From Tubiluchus corallicola (taxonomy: Eukaryota; Priapulida; Priapulimorpha; Priapulimorphida; Tubiluchidae): DNA of 64,000 nucleotides. The notes below the pieces were generated by a model. It made no database searches, was not told the origin of the DNA, and saw nothing but the letters and a program-made list of their open reading frames with translations. Where the stretch lies: contig JAQGDQ010000593.1 of assembly GCA_030141605.1 (NCBI GenBank), forward strand, positions 1-64,000. The letters run 5' to 3'. Shown in pieces: positions 14,128 to 22,243 of the stretch. The position numbers were made by a program, and so were the translations under genes. Position 1 is the stretch's first letter, and each line of letters starts with the position of its first letter.

Positions 14128-17100
14128 CCATCATCAACAACATCATCGTCATCATAATCATCAACAACATCATCATCATCATCAGTTACTGTTATATGGC
14201 AGCAAGCCAAACAATAGCAGCTAGTGGTGTGAAAAATATTCCAATTAACGATGGAAAAATGAATGAAGAGGGCAGAAATGAATGAGAAAGTGGACGAATG
14301 AATGAGTGAATGCAAAACATTGTTAGTAAACGAAAAAATTAAAAAACCACATAAGATTTTCTCTCATCTTCTTTCTGAAATTAAATTTTTAGAGTATCCA
14401 CTGTATTTGTTCATCATAAAAATCACTGTAGAATTCCACCCTGTACCAGTCTGACTTTGTGAATGAATTCATTAATCAATAACAGGGTTTGTTTTATAAC
14501 AGTCAACAGTGCGTTCCTATGTACAAATGCAGCCTCTTGTTTACAATCATTAATTAGTCAAGAATAAAATCAATGGGACTTCCGTCAGCACAGATACCAG
14601 ATAGACTTCAGCTTAATGCATTTTGCAAATTTGTAAAGCAAGTGTGTCGTCATCCCAGGAATGATGTGCACAAGTGAAGAATAAATACTGCAGAAATCCA
14701 TTCAGTAATTCATTTACCTAGTTATATTCATTCATTTGTTATTCACTCGTACATTCAAACATTGATTGACATATTTATTCATTTCGTCTTACAATAATTT
14801 GTCTTTTTAAAGGCACCATATAATATTTTCATACCTTTTTACGTCAACAGATGGCGCTACGTATTTTGTACAGCACAGTTACCCGAAAAAGTTTACATGT
14901 GACTTTTCGGCAACCCTGTTATATTCATTCATTTGTTATTCACTCCTACATTTAAACATTGATTGATATATTCATTCATTTCGTCTTAGAATAATTTGTC
15001 TTTTTAAAGGTGCCAAATGATGATATTTTCCGACTTTTTACGTCAACAGATGGCGCTACGTGTTTACATGTGCCTTTTCAACAATTTAACTTATCAGTAT
15101 TACACTTAACCTTTGACCTTTTCATGATCATCATCATCATCAGTCGCTGGTACTGTGAAAATGCTTATTCGACAAATGGTCAAGCTATTATATATTTCAT
15201 TTCGGGTAATATCGAACAGAGGAAAATGTAGTCTCTGACTCAGCAACCTATCACGCAACAAAAAACCTGCCACTCGTTAACTGTTTACGTTCATAAGTTG
15301 CGCCTAACGACGTCAATAACCTATATATATTTCTGCATTCAATGATTTGTGCTGAAGGCTATTTGCACGTAATCAATGGCCAAGAATCAATATGAGAAAA
15401 TGCGAGGTAAAATGGCAGCAATTCCGCAATAAATCGTGAATGGAACGATGCACTTAATGCCCACCACCACTTACAATGTAAATTATCGATCACCACCACG
15501 CTACCTGTACCTCTCTCGAGAAAAACATTTCTTTGAAGTATCCCGCATCTAAAGACGCCCACCGGTTGCGCACATGTGCGATTGGTTCCTTAACGTACCT
15601 GAGCTAGACATCTTCCGACGCTCTTCAGAAAAAAGTAGTCCCGCGGAATGATCTCATATCCGAGCTGCTTCTCTATCTCCTCCCGGACGTAGTAGATGGT
15701 CGTTTCAGGGAGAACTCTGAAGGAAAGAATGAAAACAAGTCAGAAATAGTAAATGGTCATTTCTAAGATGCTGAGCAACTTACCTAAATAAACATATTAC
15801 ACAGCAATAGATCTATGTGTAAAATATTTGTCTATCACAACTCACATATTATTATTGTTACAGTCAACCTCGGGTATAAAGTACTCGCTTATAAAGGACA
15901 CTCGCTTATAAAGGACACTCGCTTATAAAGGACACTTGCTTATAATGGACACTCACTTATAAAGGACACTCACTTATAAAGGACACTCACTTATAAAGGA
16001 CACTTGCTTATAATGGACACTCACTTATAAAGGACACTCGCTTATAAAGGACACTCACTTATAAAGGACACTTGCTTATAAAGGACACTCGCTTATAAAG
16101 GACACTCACTTATAAAGGACACTTGCTTATAAAGGACACTTGCTTATAAAGGACACTCACTTATAAAGGACACTTGCTTATAATGGACCACAAACACTGG
16201 TCTTGATTTTTCGTAACGTTTTTCCTATGTAAAAATCTTCGTATACAAGGTACTCGGATATAAGGGACGATATCTTTGGGTCCCGCGTAATAGAAACCCA
16301 GGTAAATTACCTCCCATATAAGGGACCCTATGATCAAAGTGAAATTGATGGTTTTTTAACTTCAATTTTTCGCAAACTCGGGCTTCAAACAGCTCGGTTT
16401 CCGCTGTCACATACATCTCGCATCACTGAAGGAGCTTCCTACATACCGTTTCCACTGAATGTGTAGCAACAATCCATAAAAATATGGGTAAAAGTACAAT
16501 TCTAGATACATCCTCGGTCAGACTCAACTTCGGTTACAAGAGACAGCGGATATAAGGGACGGTTTTTTCCAGTCCAGAGGAGTCCTTTATATCCGAGGTT
16601 GACTGTACACTATATATGCCAGTGCCTACGGATCAATTTATCGAAACAGATGGTTATTTAAGAAAAATTTGCTTAAAAAGGCAGAAGTATGAGCTAAAAG
16701 TGAAATAAAATTAATAAATTAAGTTGTGGTCGGGTCGCAAAGTCGAACTGTCGTAAGTTGCATAGGTCGTAAATTGTCGACTAACTAGTCTTCCTACCAG
16801 ATTTCAATGCAATCATTTCTTACTATACCAGTGAGCATTCACTATGGTCAGCGTCATCAGCTGGTCACTGTGGTCAATTATAATGACCAACTAACTGAAC
16901 CCACCTGACAAATCCAGCAGATATGGAGTTGTCGATGACTTGGTTGTAGGCACAGTTGACTTTATCGTTCCAGAGATCAGCAGGCAGCACAAACACGTGT
17001 AGATCAACCAGCTGGAAATAAAATAAAAAATAAATAATGAAACAAGAGAAAATAAAACACCAAAAATTGCAGAACACCGAGACACCCATCTCTTCACTAC

Positions 17101-20100
17101 CAGACTCACCACTGCCCCATTTAATAAATAAGCCTTTTCACAGTTTCGTTGTGTGCCGCAGGTCAAAAGTTAAATACACCACAGCAACACGTCTTTACTA
17201 CAACTGCCATGTGACATGTGTAAAACAAAGCGGTCTGCCACATCAGTTCAGTAACTTCAGTTGTTTTACATGGAGTTTATTTAGATATGCATTAGTCTGT
17301 GCATAAAATAAAGCGGTCTGCCGCATCAGTTCAGTAACTTCAGTTGTTTTACGTGGAGTTTATTTAGATATGCATTAGTCCGTGCATAAAATAAAGCGGT
17401 CTGCCGCATCAGTTCAGTAACTTCAGTTGTTTTACAGGGACTTTATTTAGATATGCATTAGTCTGTGCATAAAATGATTTACTAGCAGGATCTTGCTTGG
17501 GAACAAGAAAAAATGAACTAGGTAAGATTCTAGCCAGTTGTTAAAACTGTTACTATTACATTCTGAACTAGAACACCTTTTTAAAATGTCATTAAAGATA
17601 AGAAAGCATGAAACAAAACTTGCATAAAACAGTATAAGACCTGCATATAACCTGTTGAAAGATTTACACAATAGAATGGCTGACTCAGTGATATAAGCCA
17701 AGTGTGAGCCGAGTCTTTGTCTGAACCAACCATTTCGCTCTCGCTGTGTTCACAACCAAATCAGTATTGATCTTCACTACATTTGTACTACATTGTTGCC
17801 AATCGATAAATACTTAAATATGAACCTCGTTTGATATAAATCAACATAAACTTTCGCTAACCCATATAGATTTCCTTACATGCCCACACGAACACCATTA
17901 CAAACTCATTAAATGGCAGTTCGGTGTTCTAGAATTAACATTCATTTTCTCTAAGTAACCAAGCTACATTAACTCCATACTTTATCCATGTTACCAGCAC
18001 GAAAAAGCAATTGAACGCCAGCGAAGGGCAACAAATCACCTTCTACGGGGTGGTCTAAAACAACAGCACTGATGAGATTGAGAACAACTCAACCTTTATC
18101 CATGTTACCAGCACGAAAAAGCAATTGAACGCCAGCGAAGGGCAACAAATCACCTTCTACGGGGTGGCCTAAAACAACAGCACTGATGAGATTGAGAACA
18201 ACTCAACCTTTATCCATGTTACCAGCACGAAAAAGCAATTGAACGCCAGCGAAGGGCAACAAATCACCTTCTACAGGGTGGCCTAAAACAACAGCACTGA
18301 TGAGATTGAGAACAACACAACCATTATCCATGTTACCAGCACGAAAAAGCAATTGAACGCCAACGAAGGGCAACAAATCACCTTCTACGGGGTGGCCTAA
18401 AACAACAGCACTGATGAGACTGATTGAACGCCAACGAAGGGCAACAAATCACCTTCTACGGGGTGGTCTAAAACAACAGCACTGATGAGATTGAGAACAA
18501 CTCAACCTTTATCCATGTTACCAGCACGAAAAAGCAATTGAACGCCAGCGAAGGGCAACAAATCACCTTCTACGGGGTGGCCTAAAACAACAGCACTGAT
18601 GAGATTGAGAACAACTCAACCTTTATCCATGTTACCAGCACGAAAAAGCAATTGAACGCCAGCGAAGGGCAACAAATCACCTTCTACAGGGTGGCCTAAA
18701 ACAACAGCACTGATGAGATTGAGAACAACACAACCATTATCCATGTTACCAGCACGAAAAAGCAATTGAACGCCAACGAAGGGCAACAAATCACCTTCTA
18801 CGGGGTGGCCTAAAACAACAGCACTGATGAGACTGATTGAACGCCAACGAAGGGCAACAAATCACCTTCTACAAGGTGGCCTAAAACAACTGCACTGATG
18901 AAATTAAGAACAACTCAACCTGGTTTCAAATCAACCCGGGATTCAACAACTCGTGTACAGGGTGGAACAAAATTAAACCTAAGACAATCAGTCATTACCT
19001 AGGTTTATTTCAATACTTGCGAAAACATTTTTGTAATAAACCTGCAATAAGCGCATTGTGTAATTACTAATTAGTAAAATTTACTTTAGTCGATATCATT
19101 TCACACCTTGAGGCTCCCATTTTGAACGCTCATTTTTCCACCAGTGATGTCATACAACACTCATTATTCCACCAGTGATGTCATACATCAGTTGAAGAAC
19201 AGCGTTGTCAATTTCCATCAAAAGTATAAGTTATAACAAAAAATTAGATAACTAATTTTGAGATATTTATGGTTGAACATTAGGTAAGCTGCAGAAGTTT
19301 GAATTAGTTTAGGCCACAACGCGCTTACGGAAAGCCACGAAGTCTCCCAGTTACGTCATAATTTGCAAGCGAATGGCAAAAACCAAAATTTCTTTACAAT
19401 GACAGGACTCCGGTAGTAAAAACTAATACTTTATAGACAAATTTTTTGCAAATTTCTTTGTTATATTTTTTTAAGTATTAGTAATTACAATAAAGTAAAC
19501 CGGATATGGTAAGTAATTTGTCCTTTCCTTTGAAGAAAGCCATAAATATTATTACAAAAGCATAAATATTACTAGATTCAAAAAAATGCTAAAAAATGCT
19601 AAAAAATCTAATTTTAAGTAAGTATCAGCAAGTAATCAAAATTTCTATCAGTATCCATCCTCGCAGTAGTTGCAAAACAGTGGTGTTAGCTTAATCAAGT
19701 TATCTTAATTTTACATACTATTAACAAATAATAGTCTTTCTATCTTTTATATCATCTCATATATGAGCTTCATTCATTACATCATTCCATTTTAAGCACT
19801 AATGTTTTTTTATCACACGATTCACTTTAAATTTTCAGATTATCTCCATTAATTTTTTCCTATCACAGTGTGGGACAATCTAGCAAGCCCTGCTTTTTGA
19901 TTGCCCTCAACACATTTACCTTCGTATATAGGTGAACAGTGTTTGAGGCTTTTCCTGTTCAGTATTTCTTATTTGTATTATATTCATTGTAGGCCCTTTC
20001 ACTAGATATTGTACATGAAACTATTGTAAATTTGTAATGTGAAATAAATGACTTATGACTTATATTATTACACTATCAAAAATTGACATTATTATAAGGT

Positions 20101-22243
20101 ACGTACGTTTTAAAACAAGTGACATTTTTCAAAACTTATTATGACATTTTACACGTATCTCTTCGCAGCTCTTCCAATCATGGTGAACATTACTATAATA
20201 TAAAAACTTGATTTCTATGAGTGAATTTCATTGGCTGGATGACACAACCATTTACTGGAACCTTTGATATTCAATTTGACAAATATGCACTCCTGGTGGC
20301 AATTATGCTTTTTAATTAAGCAGCATGCAATTTGACATCAAAGCACACGGCTCATTTTATTGATGGGCTTAAGCAAACAGCAATTATCACTAATGGTTAA
20401 TTCAGTCCAACTTGAAGCCACTCTAATGGTTACACATTCAGTCCAACTTGAAGCCACTCTAATGGTTACACATTCAGTCCAACTTGAAGCCACTCTAATG
20501 GTTACACATTCAGTCTAAGTTGAAGCCACTCTAATGGTTACACATTCAGTCTAAGTTGAAGCCACTCTAATGGTTACACATTCAGTCTAAGTTGAAGCCA
20601 CTCTAATGGTTACACATTCAGTCTAAGTTGAAGCCACTCTAATGGTTACACATTCAGTCTAAGTTGAAGCCACTCTAATGGTTACACATTCAGTCGAACT
20701 TGAAGCCATTCACACAAACTTTGCATGATAAATGAAAATCAACATGCATTTGCTTTCTTTTGCTTAACCTTGCAACCTAAATTGCTAGGTGATTGGAAAC
20801 TACTTTAACAACTATCTCTTTATCATTTCTCTTCTCTTCTGCTGTTTTTGCCTCTCCTCTCTTCTCCCTCCTCTCTCTTCTCTCTCTCCTTTCTCTTCTC
20901 CTCTGCTGTCCTCGAACCTCCCCTTTCTTCTCTTCTGCTGTCCTCGCCTCGCCTTTCCTCTCATACTCTTCTCTTCTCCTCTCTCTTCTTCTCTATCCTC
21001 TCTCTCTCTCTTTGTCCTCTCTCTTCTCCTCTTCTGTCCTCGCCTCTCCCCTTTCTTCTCTTCTGCTGTCCTCGCCTCGCCTCGCCTCTCCTCTCATACT
21101 CTTCTCTTCTCCTCTCCCTTCATGTCTATCCTCTCTCTCTCTCTCTCTCTTTGTCCTCTCTCTTTTCCTCTGCTGTCCTCGAAGAAATTTCTCGAAGAAA
21201 TGTTCAAGAACAATCCAGACGCTAAGGAGACGCTAACGCGGTCATCGGCGGCGGAACATTCTACAGTGTTCTATGCAATTCTGTTTCACGCCAGCGATCT
21301 CCACAACATTTTGGTAACATTGTCATAAATTGTACTGACTACATGTTTTGGCTTGATTTATAGCAATCAAAATGAGAGTTGCTGTCAAAACAATCGTCCG
21401 CACAAATAAACAACACGTTGACTCCTACACATTGGCTCTTTCATGCATTTTCTGTCTCAAATAAATTAATAATAGTAACACTTTAATAATAATTAATTTA
21501 AATCAGTGAACATTAGCATCACCCAAGTCATGCCATTTGCTTGGAAATGGAATACAATATTAAGCAGTTAGTATTTTGGAAAATCAGAGATCTACTTCTT
21601 GGAAAAACAGCGCACAGTATAATACCTGTGCACTGGTCCTATAAGAACTGCATTTTGTGTCCATCAATTATTGAACCCTGAAGTGGCGTTTATATAGCAT
21701 CCGGATTCGGGGTAGATAAAATCGGTTTATATTGTTGCTAATGCACCCGTTTGTGCTATTCTTTTTGGCAGCTATTTCCTATCACTTTTTTTCTACAGGC
21801 TGTTCCGCAGCAGGAAAACACATCCGCATCCAGATGCTACGTAAGCGCAACTTTAATCCGCACAGTGACAGAACACCATAAAGACGAGCATCATTGAAAA
21901 TGAGCTACAAACTGATTCAGTCAAAACTGCAGTTTGATCCCACCTTACAGCATACACAAGTGTAAAAACATTAAAACTGTGTGGTTTGATAATTATTATT
22001 TTTTATTCAACTTATTGAAGATCATCCGTTGGGCTAACGTAGCCATTTCGTAATGACCGGAGTTTAAACTAGCTCCTTTGTAGTCTTACCAATTACCAGT
22101 GCAATAGGCAATACTAGCCATTAACTAATAACCATCGATATTATTAACACTAACAGTTCAATTTAGATTTTTTTCCTTACCTGTTCGGATCGTGGTCTAT
22201 CAGGGTAATTTTCCGGGTACCGAACAATAGCGTTCTTATACAT
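1687..22243 (-). CDS. SPATA1: SPATA1-like gene, nine exons seen, 3' end beyond window
   Basis: This is a split gene read on the minus strand from 22243 to the left edge. Joined exons: 22243-22181, 17011-16905, 15716-15599, 13630-13577, 12205-12073, 10979-10763, 9733-9311, 2769-2651, 1815-1687. All junctions keep phase and use AG/GT borders. The 454 codons give an N-terminal block (LVDLHVFVLPADLW, NSISAGFVR, YFFLKSVGRCLAQ, VRAKQEQQLKVKHF, LPELFIL) matching the order I remember for vertebrate SPATA1 (LHVFYVP, FISAGFLRV, FLFLK, KEKQE, LQPELYLLP). A long acidic, low-complexity middle follows, then a basic coiled-coil start (MMERKYEDLVKKAKQLQ). Vertebrate SPATA1 is testis-enriched and has been connected with intraflagellar transport and sperm formation; function here is inferred from homology. 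The C-terminal coiled-coil domain should continue left of base 1. Introns are loaded with repeats. The assignment is from memory of the family, not from a search. Confidence 0.78.
1879..2354. repeat. Tandem repeat, three copies of about 155 bp
   Basis: Units start at 1879, 2035 and 2190 with ATCTGCTTAGCCACGAGG and share a TAGGTGGCAGCACCA segment. The copies differ at scattered bases. Located in the intron between exons 9 and the left edge-side exon 8, immediately upstream of exon 9. Confidence 0.85.
2401..2475 (+). repeat. tRNA-like SINE relic
   Basis: A B-box-like GAGTTCGAGTCCT follows an A-box-like GCTTCAGCTGTGTAATGG at tRNA spacing, then a T-rich tail. It shares CTTCAGCTG with the element at 1069. 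Not a functional tRNA, since no clean acceptor stem forms. Confidence 0.35.
2651..2769 (-). CDS. SPATA1: SPATA1-like exon 8
   Basis: The acceptor is GCACACAG and the donor GATA|GTGAGT. It encodes LSTVRETDASEASFNG, then SEVSQDDRMMQNHQ and a polar tail ending in TDQD. The first base completes an Arg codon from exon 7 and the last base starts a Ser codon finished in exon 9. It sits 6.5 kb from exon 7, the longest intron but one, which is full of tandem arrays. Confidence 0.66.
2830..3221 (+). mobile_element. MITE, AATAAGCCTTTTCACAG family, copy 1
   Basis: Ends are AATAAACCTTTTCACAG and CTGTGAAAAGGCTTATT, 392 bp apart, with no coding capacity. Internal words (GTCAAAGGTTAAGTGTAC, GGAACAAGAAAAAATGAAC) recur in the copies at 11246, 17127 and 54335. 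Superfamily uncertain; the terminal TA could be the target duplication of a Tc1/mariner element. Confidence 0.75.
3475..4104 (+). mobile_element. Tigger/pogo-like non-autonomous transposon
   Basis: Terminal inverted repeats CAGTGTTCCCTTGCTACTTC and (reverse complement of the right end) CCGTGTTCCCTCACTTATCA are flanked by TA on both sides (3473-3474, 4105-4106). Inside are several TTTCGCGGG/ATCGCGGGT words typical of Tigger-like ends. 630 bp, non-coding. Its right two-thirds are duplicated downstream. Confidence 0.75.
3688..5261. repeat. 787-bp tandem direct duplication
   Basis: 3688-4474 is repeated at 4475-5261 with no difference that I could see by eye. The copied segment contains the right part of the Tigger-like element and the first units of the 30-bp minisatellite. 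The junction falls on GAAATGTATAA, present both inside the transposon and in the minisatellite unit. Confidence 0.9.
5138..6178. repeat. 30-bp minisatellite, main array
   Basis: About 35 copies of a 30-bp unit (AATCAATGAAATGTATAATT then TTGTATATTG), with variants TTAACG for TCAATG and TTCTG for TTTTG. A short copy of the same array is at 4347-4484. The unit has no stop in one frame of each strand, so long open frames appear on both strands; neither is a gene. It lies in the SPATA1-like intron 7. Confidence 0.95.
6948..7442. repeat. 28-bp minisatellite
   Basis: About 17 nearly identical copies of AACCACATCACTTTCAACAC followed by ACAGAAAG. One copy has an extra A near 7111. It is homogeneous, hence young, and intronic. 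Confidence 0.95.
7860..8025 (+). mobile_element. LINE (CR1-like) 3' end
   Basis: AGGGCAG and CTGCCCT (7900-7945) can form a hairpin around GACTAGATGACC, and the segment ends in an AT-rich run and a short ATGTTCT tandem tail. The same hairpin with GACTAGATGACC occurs at 48.1 kb and 52.2 kb. Only the 3' untranslated end is present. Confidence 0.55.
8040..8145. repeat. Perfect 31-bp inverted repeat with 44-bp loop
   Basis: The left arm 8040-8070 (ACTTAGCCTGATTTCC..) and right arm 8115-8145 (..GGAAATCAGGCTAAGT) are perfectly complementary. The loop holds a further 7-bp stem AATACAA/TTGTATT. It could be a small fold-back element or a transcribed hairpin within intron 7 of the SPATA1-like gene. 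Confidence 0.9.
8576..8745 (-). pseudogene. LINE reverse-transcriptase C-terminal remnant
   Basis: The minus strand reads IKIWSSIPREMKTLNLYQFK followed by KASKNYLLQRYN and a stop. This is the classic C-terminal tail of non-LTR retrotransposon ORF2 (WxxIPxEIKxxxxxxxFKKxLKxYLL). No catalytic part remains. Confidence 0.7.
8750..9310. other. Intron, no recognisable element
   Basis: AT-rich intron 7 sequence next to exon 7, with a loose run of TTCGATTCGA-type words. No open frame or inverted repeat of note. Confidence 0.4.
9311..9733 (-). CDS. SPATA1: SPATA1-like exon 7 (largest exon)
   Basis: The acceptor is TTAATGCAG and the donor GAG|GTGACT. The exon has 423 bp: one base, 140 codons, two bases. 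It begins SMKDESVSADYGYNVE, passes through RRPEAYAAAEQGIRVAKKRK followed by GGGG, and ends in an acidic stretch (ADDVVLNEARRIEHMENG). The KKRK with RRITNKSK resembles a basic localisation signal, but this is inference. Disordered by composition. Confidence 0.72.
9740..10610. other. Intron 6 of the SPATA1-like gene
   Basis: No gene or repeat array. A 14-bp palindrome ACGTCATATGACGT followed by CA, containing a full CRE word TGACGTCA, lies near 10287. Whether it binds CREB/ATF factors is unknown. Confidence 0.35.
10619..10679 (-). CDS. SPATA1: Candidate alternative mini-exon 6b, copy of the end of exon 6
   Basis: About 50 bp here resemble the last part of exon 6, encoding DDSGVSLSDNGTQTE against DDSGVLLSDNGTQTE. 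Several of the differences are synonymous (GAC/GAT, CAA/CAG). The segment is followed by a GTTAGA donor and preceded by GATCAG, a possible acceptor after a T/C-containing stretch. With that acceptor it starts in phase 1 and ends in phase 2. It could therefore replace exon 6 between exons 5 and 7, but could not be added after exon 6 in frame. It may instead be a relic of a partial tandem duplication. Confidence 0.35.
10763..10979 (-). CDS. SPATA1: SPATA1-like exon 6
   Basis: The acceptor is TTTGTAG and the donor AAAG|GTTGGT. It begins by completing a Gly codon from exon 5, reads GVSPDNVLTTVRNGDP, and ends DDSGVLLSDNGTQTE plus AG. It is a polar, low-complexity linker with no domain that I recognise. 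Phase 2 at its end fits exon 7. Confidence 0.72.
11246..11774 (+). mobile_element. MITE, AATAAGCCTTTTCACAG family, copy 2 with internal duplication
   Basis: Ends AATAAGTCTTTTCACAG and CTGTGAAAAGGCTTATT. An internal segment of about 135 bp (from ACCACCGCAATGCGTC) is duplicated in tandem, 11310-11570. Copy 1 has the segment once. Confidence 0.75.
12073..12205 (-). CDS. SPATA1: SPATA1-like exon 5
   Basis: The acceptor is TTTATGCAG and the donor GAAG|GTAAGC. It starts NMLPELFILTSEV, matching QPELYLLP of vertebrate SPATA1, and runs into a less conserved hydrophilic stretch (TTSDASWSEDGLDHDHKSK). It ends in phase 1. The alternative mini-exon at 10619-10679 would also fit this phase. Confidence 0.76.
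12385..12917 (-). mobile_element. 5S-rRNA-derived SINE, copy A
   Basis: Read on the minus strand, the element begins with a 5S rRNA-like head: ATCACGTTGAAAACACC, GATCACCGAAGTTAAGCAAC and GGATGGGTGACCGCCTAGGA. A body of about 400 bp follows, ending GAAGGATGCCACAGCC. It is flanked by a perfect 12-bp target duplication ACCTATAATCTC (12373-12384, 12918-12929). The head retains 5S internal promoter words (AGTTAAGC, GGATGGGTGACC), consistent with Pol III transcription. It has a small deletion after GATCAC..GTCTGATC. Inserted in intron 4 of the SPATA1-like gene. Confidence 0.88.
12930..13576. other. Intron 4, remainder
   Basis: AT-rich, no gene, array or terminal inverted repeat recognised. Confidence 0.4.
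13577..13630 (-). CDS. SPATA1: SPATA1-like exon 4 (18 codons)
   Basis: A 54-bp exon encoding VRAKQEQQLKVKHFCPPL, bounded by TTTCTAG and CTG|GTGAGT, phase 0 at both ends. It matches the vertebrate VKEKQESELKLKSFAPP segment. A long GAT/GTT simple repeat begins less than 100 bp upstream of the acceptor (13722-14186). Confidence 0.78.
13722..14186. repeat. Trinucleotide tract CAT/CAA (GAT/GTT on the transcribed strand)
   Basis: About 460 bp of alternating blocks of TCA/CAT and ACA triplets with rare interruptions. On the minus strand it would read poly-Asp/Val or poly-Met/Leu, but it lies in intron 3, ending about 90 bp before the exon 4 acceptor. Confidence 0.95.
14718..15088. repeat. Tandem duplication of about 197 bp
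   Basis: GTTATATTCATTCATTTG begins both copies (14721 and 14918). Both end near CAACAGATGGCGCTACGT. They differ by roughly one base in ten. Confidence 0.8.
15101..15169 (+). repeat. Truncated end of the AATAAGCCTTTTCACAG MITE family
   Basis: CACTTAACCTTTGACCTTTT then ACTGTGAAAATGCTTATT matches the right 70 bp of the full copies, with an extra ATC expansion inside. Confidence 0.6.
15599..15716 (-). CDS. SPATA1: SPATA1-like exon 3
   Basis: The acceptor is TTTCCTTCAG and the donor CAG|GTACGT. One base completes the split Arg codon from exon 2, then 39 codons follow: VLPETTIYYVREEIEKQLG and later IIPRDYFFLKSVGRCLAQ. The FFLK..G...A pattern corresponds to FLFLKCIGNNLA in vertebrate SPATA1. The exon ends in phase 0. 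Confidence 0.8.
15861..16605 (+). mobile_element. Pogo-like MITE carrying a 17-bp minisatellite
   Basis: Terminal inverted repeats CAGTCAACCTCGGGTATAAA and the reverse complement of the right end CAGTCAACCTCGGATATAAA are flanked by TA (15859-15860, 16606-16607). Inside the left end, 15880-16190 holds about 18 copies of a 17-bp unit CTTATAAAGGACACTCG. The unit resembles the terminus itself (GGTATAAAGTACTCG, ATATAAGGGAC). No transposase remains. In intron 2 of the SPATA1-like gene. Confidence 0.85.
16905..17011 (-). CDS. SPATA1: SPATA1-like exon 2
   Basis: The acceptor is TTTCCAG before CTGGTTGATC and the donor is AG|GTGGGT. It encodes 35 codons plus two bases, starting LVDLHVFVLPADLW and ending NSISAGFV(R). 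This is the most recognisable part of the protein: vertebrate SPATA1 has LHVFYVP and FISAGFLR at equivalent places. Base composition is clearly less AT-rich than the flanking intron. Confidence 0.8.
17127..17561 (+). mobile_element. MITE, AATAAGCCTTTTCACAG family, copy 3, right end lost
   Basis: Starts AATAAGCCTTTTCACAG. An internal segment of about 83 bp (from AAAGCGGTCTGCC to GTGCATAAAAT) is present three times in tandem (17228-17480). It breaks off after GTTACTATTACA, so the right terminus is missing. Confidence 0.75.
17981..18930. repeat. Higher-order satellite-like array (114-bp monomers in 413-bp units)
   Basis: Monomers of about 114 bp (TATCCATGTTACCAGCACGA ... ) begin at 17981, 18095, 18209 and 18323, then at 18508, 18622 and 18736. 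The pattern repeats with a 413-bp period because a shortened monomer recurs at 18420 and 18833. Monomer variants (GGTCTA/GGCCTA, GGGG/AGGG) recur in the same order in both units. Confidence 0.9.
18931..19860. other. Intron 1 sequence
   Basis: No gene. A short direct repeat ATTCCACCAGTGATGTCATAC occurs twice at 19132-19190 (second copy 29 bp after the first). Otherwise AT-rich. Confidence 0.4.
19870..20062 (+). mobile_element. LINE 3' end
   Basis: AGCCCTGC..ATTGCCCT hairpin-like words are followed by an AT-rich run, AATAAA and a tandem ATGACTT tail. Same layout as the tails at 7860, 30640 and 51985. No coding part. Confidence 0.45.
20391..20705. repeat. 36-bp minisatellite
   Basis: Nearly nine copies of GGTTACACATTCAGTCCAAC then TTGAAGCCACTCTAAT. 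The first units have TCCAACTTG, the later ones TCTAAGTTG, so two variants are arranged in blocks. Confidence 0.95.
20815..21182. repeat. Polypyrimidine CT-rich tract
   Basis: About 370 bp of almost pure C/T with recurring CTTCTGCTGTCCTCGCCTC and TCTCTCTC blocks; a longer unit of about 140 bp is visible twice. Open frames in it are compositional. On the transcribed strand of the SPATA1-like gene it is purine-rich. Confidence 0.85.
21183..21212. promoter_or_regulatory. Heat-shock-element-like cluster
   Basis: GAAATTTCTCGAAGAAATG then TTCAAGAAC contains GAAnnTTCnnGAA and TTCnnGAA, the canonical alternating HSE pentamers. It lies in intron 1, about 1 kb into the gene, right after the CT tract. 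Could be a chance match. Confidence 0.25.
21213..22180. other. Intron 1, 5' part
   Basis: No gene, array or transposon end recognised. Confidence 0.4.
22181..22243 (-). CDS. SPATA1: SPATA1-like exon 1 (start codon)
   Basis: The ATG is at 22243-22241 and is followed by 21 codons (MYKNAIVRYPENYPDRPRSEQ is split here as MYKNAIVRYPENY and PDRPRSEQ), ending in CAG before GTAAGG. An in-frame TGA lies seven codons upstream (TGA CAG ATT TCA TAT CGC AAG ATG), so this is the first possible in-frame start. The exon ends in phase 0 and joins exon 2, which also begins in phase 0. Confidence 0.72.

Noticed and set aside
13440-14315. 291-codon Asp/Val-rich and 183-codon Met/Leu-rich frames
   Set aside because: Trinucleotide repeat in an intron. 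Real coding sequence here is only the 54-bp exon 4, in a different frame from the 291-codon frame.
20789-21328. Ser/Leu-rich frames of 125-179 codons
   Set aside because: CT-rich low complexity gives Ser/Leu/Pro/Phe in every frame. The non-repetitive end (EEMFKNNPDAKETLTR) has no recognised match or splice support.
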